In this document: one piece after another, positions 1 to 9,195 of the stretch
Numbering within the stretch: position 1 is the first letter of the stretch
Layout of the letters: every line of letters starts with the position of its first letter
Assembly (NCBI RefSeq): GCF_934202865.1
Contig: NZ_CAKPYL010000027.1
Span: forward strand, 1 to 16,600
Length of the DNA stretch: 16,600 nucleotides
Direction of reading: 5' to 3'
Source of the DNA: an uncultured Fenollaria sp.
Lineage (GTDB): Bacteria; Bacillota; Clostridia; Tissierellales; Peptoniphilaceae
Position numbers and translations under genes: made by a program
Notes under the pieces: model-generated
The model's database searches: none
What the model was told of the DNA's origin: nothing
What the model saw: only the letters and a program-made list of their open reading frames with translations

Positions 1-37
1 TTTAAATCGTTCTTTTCACTTTTATTCAGTTTTGCTT

Positions 38-60
38 GTCATATGGTTTTTCCAGATGAC
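38..60 (-). other. Inverted repeat at the start of the exiting transcript
   Basis: Nine-base arms (38-46 and 52-60) with one mismatch flank a five-base T run. On the minus strand this reads GTCATCTGG-AAAAA-CCATATGAC. It begins about where transcription from the promoter at 67-95 should start, so it could be an RNA hairpin at the 5' end of the next transcript or an operator. There is no T run after it, so it is unlikely to be a terminator. The gene it would serve is outside the window. Confidence 0.4.
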
Positions 61-66
61 TTATCC

Positions 67-95
67 ATTCTACCATTAATTTTCTTACTTGTCAA
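67..95 (-). promoter_or_regulatory. Sigma-A-type promoter firing out of the left edge
   Basis: Read on the minus strand, TTGACA (90-95) and TAGAAT (67-72) are separated by exactly 17 bases, close to the vegetative consensus. The start of transcription would be near base 60. The only ATG-led frame between there and base 1 is a six-codon frame without a good ribosome site, so the gene it serves lies beyond the window. Confidence 0.7.
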
Positions 96-220
96 GTACT
101 TTTTAAAAGTTTTTTAATTTTTTCTTTATATATCTTTCTTCACTTACATTTCTTACTATTACTTAATTAATTAGCCTTATCACACGCCCTTCACTTATGC
201 TTTTTACCTTATCTAATGCG

Positions 221-304
221 CGTCATTAATCATCCGCTCGTCATACATCATTCACTCGTCATACGCCATCTGCTCGTCACTTACTTAGCAATTTTACTCG
301 TCAT
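221..304. repeat. Degenerate 18-bp tandem repeat
   Basis: The core CGTCA starts at 221, 239, 257 and 275, exactly 18 bases apart, with a further copy at 299 after a 24-base step. The best units resemble CGTCATACATCATTCACT, and CTCGTCATAC occurs intact at 237, 255 and 297. The block lies just beyond the terminator that ends the long operon. The rest of the interval 1-372 holds the exit promoter, its inverted repeat and AT-rich sequence, with no credible gene. Confidence 0.65.
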
Positions 305-323
305 ACAAAATGCCTTTGCGCAT

Positions 324-352
324 AAAAAAGCAGTGGACCATCGATCCACTGC
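324..352 (-). terminator. Rho-independent terminator of the eight-gene operon
   Basis: The arms GCAGTGGA (330-337) and TCCACTGC (345-352) form an 8-bp stem with a seven-base loop, followed on the minus strand by six T (324-329). It lies 20 bases past the stop codon of the acetyltransferase gene. Confidence 0.85.
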
Positions 353-372
353 CATTAATATAATTTATTTTA

Positions 373-900
373 TTAAGAAAGTCTTAGCTCTTTGAAACGT
401 ATTAACTCAACCTCGCCTTTGTTTTTGAATACACGTCTCACCGTCTCATAATAATACATCTCATTCTTCTGCATAACTCTCTTAGAAGCTATGTTTTCTC
501 TTTCGAATGAGCCGAATACATTCTCAACGCCTCGATCCTTATGAAGCGCCTGTATAAAGGCTTTCAGTGCTTCGCTCATGTAGCCTTTGTTCCAGTACTT
601 TGGGTTTAGGCAATAACCGAACTCGGTGTCCTTTAGTCCATCGCCAAAGATTCTCGCGTCTATGGTACCAATCATCTTATCATTTTCTTTTAGAACTATG
701 GCCTTGAGTACGTATGAGTCTTTTTCTTTTGCTTCTTTGCTTAGCATATCAAGTATTTTCTCTGAGTCTTTAAGGCTTATATGCGGCTTCCATGAAAGAT
801 ACTTTGTCACTTCCTCAAGTCTTGCGTACTCAAACATATCTTCGGCGTCGTCTACGCTCGCATCTCTTAAAATTAGTCTTTCTGTCTCTATGTCTTTCAA
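373..900 (-). CDS. GNAT-family N-acetyltransferase, RimJ/RimL-like
   Basis: A 175-residue protein with the layout of RimJ/RimL-type acetyltransferases, which move acetyl from acetyl-CoA to an amine, often a protein N-terminus. The start ETERLILRD, the acetyl-CoA loop region NKGYMSEA and the closing NIASKRVMQKN are all characteristic. The substrate cannot be told from sequence. The start is an unusual TTG at 900: an in-frame TAA lies directly before it, AAAGGAAG sits ten bases upstream, and the first in-frame ATG would remove the conserved N-terminal strand. It is the last gene of the operon, 29 bp after the alcohol dehydrogenase gene, and is followed by a terminator. Family assignment is firm; the acceptor molecule is unknown. 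Confidence 0.85.
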   Translation of the reverse strand: MKDIETERLILRDASVDDAEDMFEYARLEEVTKYLSWKPHISLKDSEKILDMLSKEAKEKDSYVLKAIVLKENDKMIGTIDARIFGDGLKDTEFGYCLNPKYWNKGYMSEALKAFIQALHKDRGVENVFGSFERENIASKRVMQKNEMYYYETVRRVFKNKGEVELIRFKELRLS

Positions 901-929
901 TTAAAACTATCTTCCTTTATATATATAGT

Positions 930-2084
930 TTATTCGTATGCTTGTTCGTAAATATTAATTATGTCTTCAAGCTTTAGATCTGAGTAGCTTGTCTTGTAAA
1001 CATCTGTCTTCTTTGCCATAGCCTCGATTGAATCTCTTGGTATATCTAGCTCTTTAAGTGTTGTTGGCGCGCCAATGGATTTGAAGAAGTCTTGAAGCTT
1101 TTCAATGGATTTGATTGCGGCTTCGTCATCTGTCATATTTGATGTATCCATCTTCCAAACGTTTTCTGCCCATCTTCTAAATTTCTTTTCATGTCCTTTG
1201 TAAACATATTTTAGGTAATTTGGATGCATTACTGCAAGTCCCATACCGTGTGAAACGTCGTAGAAAGCTGATAATGTATGTTCAAGTCTGTGGCTTAGCC
1301 AGTCTGAGCGCTTGCCAAGTGATGTTAGTCCGTTGATAGCAAGTGTTGATGCCCACATAAGATTTGCTCTTGCTCTGTAGTTTCTTGGGTCTTCTAAAGC
1401 TATATAAATATTTTCGATTACAGTTCTCATAAGTGCTTCACTGATTTCGTCAGTAGTGTTTTCTTCGTCTGGCATTGAGAAGTACTCTTCCATGATGTGG
1501 CTGAACATATCTACTGTTCCGCTGATTAAGTGGTGCTTTGGTAATGAATATGTGTATGTCGGATCAAGGATGGAGAATTTTGGATAACATGGCTCTCCTC
1601 CAAAGCTTAGCTTCTTTTGTTCCTCCCAGTTAGTGATAACGCCGCCGTTATCCATTTCACTGCCTGTTCCAGCCATTGTCAAAACGCTTCCTAATGGAGT
1701 TGCGTCTAAAACATCATCTTTATTAATAAAATATTTTTGCCAGAAGTCTTCGTCAGTCTTAGCACCAGCAGCTATTGCCTTAGAGCAGTCAATAGTTGAG
1801 CCGCCGCCAACTGCTAGGATGAAGTCTATGTCATGATCCTTTACAAGTTTGATGCCTTCATAAACTTTCTCAACTCTTGGGTTTGGCATTATGTCTGAAA
1901 GTTCGTAAACTTCCTTGCCTTCAAGCGCTTCCATAACCTTATCGTAGATGCCGTTTTTCTTGATGCTGCCTTTACCATATGTAAGTAAAACCTTCTTATA
2001 TGGCTTCATCTCGTCCTTTAGCGCTCTGATTGATCCTTCTCCAAAATGAATTTTAACCGGATTATAAAAATAAAATGCGTCCAT
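930..2084 (-). CDS. Iron-containing alcohol dehydrogenase (butanol dehydrogenase-like)
   Basis: A 384-residue, full-length member of the Fe-dependent alcohol dehydrogenase family, closest in style to clostridial BdhA/BdhB and to YqhD/YugJ. These reduce aldehydes to alcohols with NAD(P)H in the cytoplasm. Visible features are the N-terminal FYNPVKIHFGEG, the nucleotide-binding GGGS at 93-96 followed by TIDCSKAIA, and the predicted metal ligands Asp192, His196, His265 and His279 with the family's usual spacing. The ATG follows a strong GGGAGGA site that overlaps the stop of the LCP gene 14 bp upstream, so translation is probably coupled. The likely job is disposal of reducing power during fermentation or aldehyde detoxification. 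The substrate and the choice of NADH or NADPH are not decided by the sequence. Confidence 0.92.
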   Translation of the reverse strand: MDAFYFYNPVKIHFGEGSIRALKDEMKPYKKVLLTYGKGSIKKNGIYDKVMEALEGKEVYELSDIMPNPRVEKVYEGIKLVKDHDIDFILAVGGGSTIDCSKAIAAGAKTDEDFWQKYFINKDDVLDATPLGSVLTMAGTGSEMDNGGVITNWEEQKKLSFGGEPCYPKFSILDPTYTYSLPKHHLISGTVDMFSHIMEEYFSMPDEENTTDEISEALMRTVIENIYIALEDPRNYRARANLMWASTLAINGLTSLGKRSDWLSHRLEHTLSAFYDVSHGMGLAVMHPNYLKYVYKGHEKKFRRWAENVWKMDTSNMTDDEAAIKSIEKLQDFFKSIGAPTTLKELDIPRDSIEAMAKKTDVYKTSYSDLKLEDIINIYEQAYE

Positions 2085-2098
2085 CTTTCTTCCTCCCT

Positions 2099-3088
2099 TT
2101 ACTTAAATATCTTTGTGAATAGTTTAGCAGTCTCTTCCTCATCTGCGATGAAGTAAGAAGCACCGCCCTCATACTTGTCTGTGCCTGGTATAGTCTCGAT
2201 CGTAAGCTTATCTTGCGAATATGATGTAAAGACTTTTGCCAGTTCAAGCATTTCATCTATGCTAATGTTTGTGAGTATATGCTCAAGTCCTGCTTGTATC
2301 ATTCGTGGCAGCTTTGTCACGTTGTTTGCGCTAAGAGTTTGCTTCATAAGCTCCTTGATGAAATACTGTTGATGAGTGACTCTGCCGACGTCGCCAAGGA
2401 ATTTATCGCCTTGACCGGCATTTGACTTTCTAAATCTAAGAAACTCCATCGCGCCCTTACCATCTAGCTTTTGCTTGCCTTTCTTCAAATGAATGTGTAG
2501 TGGCGGCGAGTCTGTCGGGTCATCGTAGTCCATGTCGAATGGCACATCGACCTCAACCCCGCCTATAATGTCGACTATGGCCTTAACGCCCTTGTAGTCA
2601 ACTGCGATGTAATTAGTGACATCAACGTTCGAAAACTCTCTAAGCGTGTCAAGCGCTGCGTATGGGCCGTCCTTCGCGAAAGATGCATTAATCTTTCTCA
2701 TGCCATCGTGCCCAGCTATCTTGACCTTAGTGTCCCTCGGTACACTCACTACATTTACTTTACCCGTTTTTTTATCAATCTTAACAAGCATTATCGTATC
2801 AGATGGGTTTCCTGTAGTAAAATACCTATCTTCGCCAGTTTTACCATCAAGAGCTGTAAGTCTTTTCTTGATAAAATCAAGTCCTCTCTCCCCGTCAATA
2901 CCGAAGAAAGCGAAGACCAATTCGCCCTCAAGCTTTTCCTCAGTCTTTTGATTTATCTTAGTTTCATCGACTATAACTAGCTTGTTGTCTTTCTTTGATA
3001 GCTTTCTATAATAATATAGTCCAAAGAAGAGTATAAAAACTAGTAGCGATAATAAAAATATTTTAAAAAATTTAATAAATTTCTGCAT
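2099..3088 (-). CDS. LytR-CpsA-Psr (LCP) family wall-polymer ligase
   Basis: A 329-residue membrane-anchored protein: one transmembrane helix at about residues 8-27, then an extracellular LCP domain. LCP enzymes move teichoic acid or capsule-type polymers from lipid carriers onto peptidoglycan. Conserved elements are SDT (96-98), VPRDT (116-120) with the key Arg118/Asp119, KINASFA (132-138), the block DIIGGVEVDVP (173-183), LRFRK (217-221) and DVGRVTHQQ (233-241). The N-terminal 17 bases overlap the end of the MATE gene, and GAGGT nine bases before the ATG is the probable ribosome site. It is one of several cell-surface genes in the window, but lies in a different operon from the adhesin and sortase. 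The polymer transferred cannot be inferred. Confidence 0.92.
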   Translation of the reverse strand: MQKFIKFFKIFLLSLLVFILFFGLYYYRKLSKKDNKLVIVDETKINQKTEEKLEGELVFAFFGIDGERGLDFIKKRLTALDGKTGEDRYFTTGNPSDTIMLVKIDKKTGKVNVVSVPRDTKVKIAGHDGMRKINASFAKDGPYAALDTLREFSNVDVTNYIAVDYKGVKAIVDIIGGVEVDVPFDMDYDDPTDSPPLHIHLKKGKQKLDGKGAMEFLRFRKSNAGQGDKFLGDVGRVTHQQYFIKELMKQTLSANNVTKLPRMIQAGLEHILTNISIDEMLELAKVFTSYSQDKLTIETIPGTDKYEGGASYFIADEEETAKLFTKIFK

Positions 3089-4469
3089 CTAAAATTACCT
3101 CATCTCCCGCCATGCTCATGGCCTTGAATTCTCTAATAACAAAGAACATTGCTAGTAGAAAGGCTATGAAGTCTGCGATTGGTGTTGCGTAAAGTGCTCC
3201 TAGTATGCCAAAGAAGCGTGGCAAAACTATAATCAGTGGCAAATAGAAAAGTACTTGTCTTGTCAATGAGACGAATATACCTAAACGAGCTTTGCCAATG
3301 GATGTGAAAAAGTTCGCCGTAATCGGTTGAAGTCCATTAAAGGCTGTCATAATCAGTGTGATTCTTAAAAGTATCGTAGTAAACTCCATATAAAGTTCAT
3401 CGCCTACGCCGAATATATTGATAAAGACCTGTGGCCATATCTCTGCCACAAGGAAAAATATTGTGCTGTAGATAAATGAGATTTTTACTGTGGTTAAATA
3501 AGTGTCTTTAACACGCCTATATACTTTCGCGCCGTAATTGTAGCCGATGATTGGCTGTCCGCCTTGAGCGAGACCTATGTTGAAGCCAATGAGTATTATA
3601 TAGATCTTTGACGCTATACCTATTGCGGCTAGTGGTATGTCAGGTCCGTACTTACTCATTGCGCCATAATGAGTCATGACGTTATTCATAACTATTTGAA
3701 CGACTACCATAGCCAATTGATTGATGCAAGCGGCCGAACCTAATTTTAATATTTCAAGAAGCTCTTCACCAGAAATTTTAAAATCTTTTTTTCTGATTGG
3801 ATTTTCTTTTAAAAATAAAATGTAGTACATAGCAAGAATAAAGCTAATTAGCTGTCCTATGAATGTTGCCCAGGCAGCTCCTTTGATGCCCATGTCAAAG
3901 CTTACCATAAATATATAGTCTAAGAAAATATTTGACACTGCTCCAACTACATTTATAAACATCGCATATTTTGGCGAGCCGTCCGCCCTAATTATATGTG
4001 ATAGAGCGATGGAAAAGACTAAAAATACTATTCCATATGACGTTATCAATGAATAATCATAGGCATAGGCAAAACTTGCTTCAGTCGCTCCAAATAATTT
4101 AAGCAATGGATTAATAAAGCTTACTACTAAGATCAGTTCTAAGCCCGATAAGAACAACAAAGCGCTAATGCCTGTCGCGACTATCCTTTCTGCTCTATCG
4201 TCCTCGCCTCTGCCCTTGTAGATACTGTAGTTCGATGCAGTACCTATACCTAAGAGCAAGCCTATCGCCGTAGATATAGTTGTTATAGGAAATGATACGG
4301 TAGTCGCTGCATTTCCCAAGTGTCCTACGATATTACCTATGTAAATTTGGTCAACTATATTGTATATAGCGCTTACTAAAAATGAAAGTATCGATGGAAC
4401 ACCATACTTTATTAATAATTTATATATTGGCTGTCTCACCAATGGATTATTATATCTATCGTTATTCAT
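3072..4469 (-). CDS. MATE-family multidrug efflux transporter (MepA-like)
   Basis: A 465-residue polytopic membrane protein of normal MATE length, with about twelve hydrophobic segments in two related halves. The N-terminus (PIYKLLIKYGVPSILSFLV, then YNIVDQIYIG at residues 36-45) is typical of the MepA/NorM-like branch, which exports cationic drugs or metabolites in exchange for Na+ or H+. A second hallmark is QGGQPIIGYNYGAK in the second half, the usual start of the mirrored domain. Its ATG follows AGGAG that overlaps the TAG stop of the phosphatase gene (8-bp gap), and its end overlaps the LCP gene by 17 bases. The substrate is unknown; a housekeeping metabolite is as likely as a drug, given the operon. 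Confidence 0.92.
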   Translation of the reverse strand: MNNDRYNNPLVRQPIYKLLIKYGVPSILSFLVSAIYNIVDQIYIGNIVGHLGNAATTVSFPITTISTAIGLLLGIGTASNYSIYKGRGEDDRAERIVATGISALLFLSGLELILVVSFINPLLKLFGATEASFAYAYDYSLITSYGIVFLVFSIALSHIIRADGSPKYAMFINVVGAVSNIFLDYIFMVSFDMGIKGAAWATFIGQLISFILAMYYILFLKENPIRKKDFKISGEELLEILKLGSAACINQLAMVVVQIVMNNVMTHYGAMSKYGPDIPLAAIGIASKIYIILIGFNIGLAQGGQPIIGYNYGAKVYRRVKDTYLTTVKISFIYSTIFFLVAEIWPQVFINIFGVGDELYMEFTTILLRITLIMTAFNGLQPITANFFTSIGKARLGIFVSLTRQVLFYLPLIIVLPRFFGILGALYATPIADFIAFLLAMFFVIREFKAMSMAGDEVILDAEIY

Positions 4470-4477
4470 ACATTCTC

Positions 4478-5083
4478 CTATACAAAATTGTCATAGTCTT
4501 CGTCGTCATGAAGGAGTTTAAATGCGCCTTCATCGTAATTATATATCTTAAGGCTCAGCCCCTTTATGAGCTCGACCTTATTTGCATCCTTTAAGTCAAG
4601 TCCTTCTAGTACTGTTGTTATCACTCTTAGCTTGCTTCCGTGAGTAACAACGAGTACCTTCTTATAATCTTTTTTCACGAGCGATTGAATAAAGGCCTCG
4701 GCGTCTTCACGCGCGTCTCTATATGGGTAGATGCCGCCCTCGTTAAATAGGTCTGGCCTTGACATAATCAAGTCTTCGCGCTCTGGGTCAGTTGCAACGC
4801 TCTCTGCCCAAGTCATTCCTTCGTGGCTAAGCATAGATACTTCTCTAAGCCTTCTATCCGGCTCTATATCAAGTCCAAGCGCTTCGTTAATTATTTTTGC
4901 GCTATCCATCGCCCTCTTTTGATCGGAGGAGTATATGATTTCTATGCCTTCATCTTTTAATCTAGTCCCTAGCTCCTTCGCCTTTACTTTGCCCTCAAGT
5001 GTAAGAGGAGAATCAAGTAAGCCTTGAATTCTCCTCTCCTTGTTGTATTTAGTTAATCCGTGCCTTGTAAAATATATTATCAT
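4478..5083 (-). CDS. Histidine phosphatase (phosphoglycerate mutase-like)
   Basis: A 201-residue member of the histidine phosphatase superfamily. The RHG motif at residues 7-9 carries the nucleophile His8. Arg57 in SSDQKRA, Glu81 in the RE pair and His148 in VVTHGS complete the usual pocket. The length and the motif TKYNKERRIQG resemble GpmB/CobC-type broad phosphatases more than glycolytic phosphoglycerate mutase. The start codon shares one base with the thyX stop (TAATG), so the two are probably translationally coupled. Its position between thyX and a transporter gene may hint at a nucleotide or phosphosugar substrate, but that is only a guess. The family is sure and the substrate is not. 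Confidence 0.88.
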   Translation of the reverse strand: MIIYFTRHGLTKYNKERRIQGLLDSPLTLEGKVKAKELGTRLKDEGIEIIYSSDQKRAMDSAKIINEALGLDIEPDRRLREVSMLSHEGMTWAESVATDPEREDLIMSRPDLFNEGGIYPYRDAREDAEAFIQSLVKKDYKKVLVVTHGSKLRVITTVLEGLDLKDANKVELIKGLSLKIYNYDEGAFKLLHDDEDYDNFV

Positions 5084-5796
5084 TAATTCATGTGCTCAAT
5101 AAGAGCCTTCATAGCTACTGGGAATTCTTCTAAGCTTAAGTCGTAGACAACTTTTGCGTAATCTCTGATTTCCTTTTGCGCATGAGCGTCCATCCTTTGC
5201 TTGATAAAGTGCGCAACCGATTGAAGAGATGCAGTCCAGTACCATCTTACATATAATCCGTAAGCTGGTAGGAAAAGTCTTGCTTGTTCAGAGCAAATGC
5301 CGTCTTCCATAGCTTTTTCGTAAAGTCCTTCGCCTTTTTCTATAAGCTCAAGTAAATCCTTAGTGTATTCTGCTCCCAATTCAGTAGCTACTGGATCGCC
5401 GCTGCCTTGCTTTTTATTATCAGGCATGCTTCTCCATTCATTTTCGCTTGGTACATAGAATACTGGTTCTTCAGTTACATAGCGTCTTGAAGATTCGTTC
5501 CAGCCGTTCATTGTGTCGCCAATGCCTTCCATGTGAGATGAGCCAACGATGTACTTCCACCATTGTCTCGCTACCATAAGTGGCGCATACACTTCGAATT
5601 GTAGCATCGCATGTCTAAATGGCGATGTGTGATCATTTTTAGCTAAGAAGCTAATTAATTTCTCGTCATTTTGATTTAATTCAAAAGATTCTTTTTGATA
5701 AGAAACTCTTGCCGCGTTTACTACGGTAAGGTCGCTACCTAAGTGGTTTACAAGCCTTACGTATCCTTTATCTAAAACATTTTTCATCTTTTCCAT
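5083..5796 (-). CDS. thyX: Flavin-dependent thymidylate synthase
   Basis: A 237-residue ThyX, which makes dTMP from dUMP using methylene-tetrahydrofolate, FAD and NADPH. Supporting segments are HTSPFRHAMLQFEVYAPLMV (56-75), RQWWKY (77-82), NESSRRY (100-106) and the C-terminal HFIKQRMDAHAQKEIRDYA (196-214). The signature is not standard. The usual RHR-x7-S block directly follows RQW in most ThyX proteins, whereas here KY replaces HR and a loop of about 17 residues (83-99) comes before WNESSRRY. The reading frame is intact and the loop looks like a variant subfamily, not damage. The gene starts 3 bp after guaB and shares one base with the next gene, a tight nucleotide-synthesis core. I see no classical thyA in the window. 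Confidence 0.9.
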   Translation of the reverse strand: MEKMKNVLDKGYVRLVNHLGSDLTVVNAARVSYQKESFELNQNDEKLISFLAKNDHTSPFRHAMLQFEVYAPLMVARQWWKYIVGSSHMEGIGDTMNGWNESSRRYVTEEPVFYVPSENEWRSMPDNKKQGSGDPVATELGAEYTKDLLELIEKGEGLYEKAMEDGICSEQARLFLPAYGLYVRWYWTASLQSVAHFIKQRMDAHAQKEIRDYAKVVYDLSLEEFPVAMKALIEHMN

Positions 5797-5799
5797 ATC

Positions 5800-8194
<2,395 letters not shown>

Positions 8195-8235
8195 TTTATC
8201 CTCCTTTGCTTTTTGATTAAAATTATTCTCCTATC

Positions 8236-8264
8236 ATTTTATCATATATTACGCTTTTTGTAAA
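8236..8264 (-). promoter_or_regulatory. Promoter of the eight-gene operon, extended -10
   Basis: On the minus strand TTTACA (8259-8264) and TAAAAT (8236-8241) are 17 bases apart, and TGA before the -10 gives an extended -10 element. Transcription should start near 8229, leaving a leader of about 35 bases. Small arms GCTTT/AAAGC overlap the -35 region. No other clear promoter or terminator interrupts the genes down to base 353. Confidence 0.75.
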
Positions 8265-8306
8265 GCAGTCAAAGAGATTATTTTGATAATTTTCACTATG
8301 CTTATG

Positions 8307-8450
8307 GCCTTGCCACGATTTATTTTTTTGCTTACACTAATAGCCTTGCCACGAATAGTTTTTTTGCTTTTGCTAATAGCCTTGCCATGAATAGTTTTTT
8401 TGCTTTTGATAATGGCTTTGCCATGATAAGTGAAATTACTAAACAAAAGC
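8307..8450. repeat. 36-bp tandem repeat, four units
   Basis: Units begin at 8307, 8343, 8379 and 8415, exactly 36 bases apart, each opening with GCCTTGCCA or GCTTTGCCA. Units two and three are nearly identical. Unit one has a few changes, and unit four keeps only about its first 17 bases. A faint further copy may precede the first. There is no unique spacer between units, so this is a tandem array. Because 36 is a multiple of three, the array stays open in one frame and encodes a fictitious Lys-rich repeat. Confidence 0.9.
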
Positions 8451-8504
8451 GTGGCACTTGTATATCGCGCGGCAGATATATAGCGCGCGGCACTCGTATA
8501 GCCA
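8451..8504. repeat. GC-rich 18-bp tandem repeat, three units
   Basis: Units at 8451-8468, 8469-8486 and 8487-8504 read GTGGCACTTGTATATCGC, GCGGCAGATATATAGCGC and GCGGCACTCGTATAGCCA. They follow the 36-bp array without a gap and end just before the T run of the ywlG-type terminator. The outer ends (GCGTGGC at 8449 and GCCACGC at 8501) are inverted to each other. The block is much richer in GC than its surroundings. Together with the 36-bp array and the operon promoter it accounts for most of the gene-free interval 8195-8543. Confidence 0.85.
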
Positions 8505-8512
8505 CGCGCAAT

Positions 8513-8537
8513 AAAAAAGAGGAGCTCATCACTCCTC
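8513..8537 (-). terminator. Rho-independent terminator after the UPF0340 gene
   Basis: The arms GAGGAG (8519-8524) and CTCCTC (8532-8537) form a short stem with a seven-base loop, followed on the minus strand by six T (8513-8518). It lies 6 bases past the stop codon. Confidence 0.75.
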
Positions 8538-8543
8538 ATCAAT

Positions 8544-9080
8544 CTACTTATATTGTGCTCTTTCGCCGCCTATTAGCTTAGGTCTTCTTCTAACAAGCGT
8601 TAGATGCGCTTCACCTATCTCCTTAACGCTGACTCTAACAGGCACTGCAACAGCTTTGATGTGCATACCGATAAATGTATCGCCGATGTCAAGACCGCCA
8701 TGCGCTTGAATAGCTTCAACCACAACCGGATCAGCTAATTTTTTGTAGGCGATAGTCGCCATCGATCCGCCCGCGTGCATCTTAGGTACAACGCTTACCT
8801 CTTCAAGAAAATATTTTTCCATGCACTCCCTTGTAGTCACGATGGCTCTATTTAAGTGCTCGCAGCATTGAAATGCAAGGAAGATTTTGTGTTCTTCCGC
8901 AAAATCCATAAATACATCGATAAATTCTCTAGCGACATCCATTGACGATGCTTTGCCTATGCGTCCGCCAACGACTTCACTTGTTGAGCAGCCTATTACT
9001 AGTATCTCGCCTTCTTTTAAATTCGCCTCAGCTTGAAATTCATCAAGCACCTTCTTAAGCGTTTCTTTATATTCTGCCAT
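8544..9080 (-). CDS. ywlG: UPF0340/DUF436 family protein (YwlG-like)
   Basis: A 178-residue member of the UPF0340 (TIGR01440, DUF436) family, widespread in Firmicutes and of no settled function. Recognisable blocks are EILVIGCSTSEVVGGRIG near the N-terminus, AFQCCEHLNRAIV with adjacent cysteines, the glycine-rich VPKMHAGGSMATIAY, and the end AHLTLVRRRPKLIGGERAQY. I place the start at the ATG at 9080 because AAGGAG lies eight bases before it. A GTG at 9089, in the same frame, overlaps that ribosome site and would add three residues. It is a single-gene unit with its own promoter and terminator, cytoplasmic by sequence. The palindrome inside the promoter suggests a regulator, so its expression condition could be the best clue to its role. 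Confidence 0.9.
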   Translation of the reverse strand: MAEYKETLKKVLDEFQAEANLKEGEILVIGCSTSEVVGGRIGKASSMDVAREFIDVFMDFAEEHKIFLAFQCCEHLNRAIVTTRECMEKYFLEEVSVVPKMHAGGSMATIAYKKLADPVVVEAIQAHGGLDIGDTFIGMHIKAVAVPVRVSVKEIGEAHLTLVRRRPKLIGGERAQYK

Positions 9081-9112
9081 GTATATCACTCCTTATATCA
9101 TTTTCTACTTAC

Positions 9113-9141
9113 ATTTTATATCAAAGAAGCTTCTTTGTCAA
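9113..9141 (-). promoter_or_regulatory. Promoter with a palindromic operator candidate
   Basis: On the minus strand a perfect TTGACA (9136-9141) and TAAAAT (9113-9118) are 17 bases apart. A perfect 16-bp palindrome, CAAAGAAGCTTCTTTG (9122-9137), fills the spacer and the end of the -35. A dimeric repressor bound there would block polymerase. The site belongs to the UPF0340 gene, whose ATG is about 26 bases past the expected start of transcription. Confidence 0.75.
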
Positions 9142-9147
9142 ACGCAT

Positions 9148-9178
9148 AAAAAGGTCTGCATCATATGATGCAGACCTT
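9148..9178 (-). terminator. Rho-independent terminator after the transglutaminase-like gene
   Basis: A perfect 28-bp inverted repeat (9151-9178, arms AAGGTCTGCATCAT and its complement) makes a 12-bp stem with a four-base loop, and the minus strand continues with T (9148-9152). It ends only about 7 bases from the -35 of the next promoter, so the two units are packed end to end. Confidence 0.9.
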
Positions 9179-9195
9179 GCAATATCTCATATTAA

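Noticed and set aside
8307..8450. CRISPR array, because the period is 36 bp
   Set aside because: Units follow each other with no unique spacers, the units are AT-rich and degenerate, and no cas gene is present.
8249..8542. A 97-codon minus-strand frame with a repeated HGKAISKSKK-like pattern
   Set aside because: It is made by the 36- and 18-bp arrays, whose periods are multiples of three. It contains the terminator of the gene before it and reaches the next promoter region, and no ribosome site precedes it.
9081..9089. GTG at 9089 as the start of the UPF0340 gene
   Set aside because: It overlaps the AAGGAG that is well placed for the ATG at 9080.
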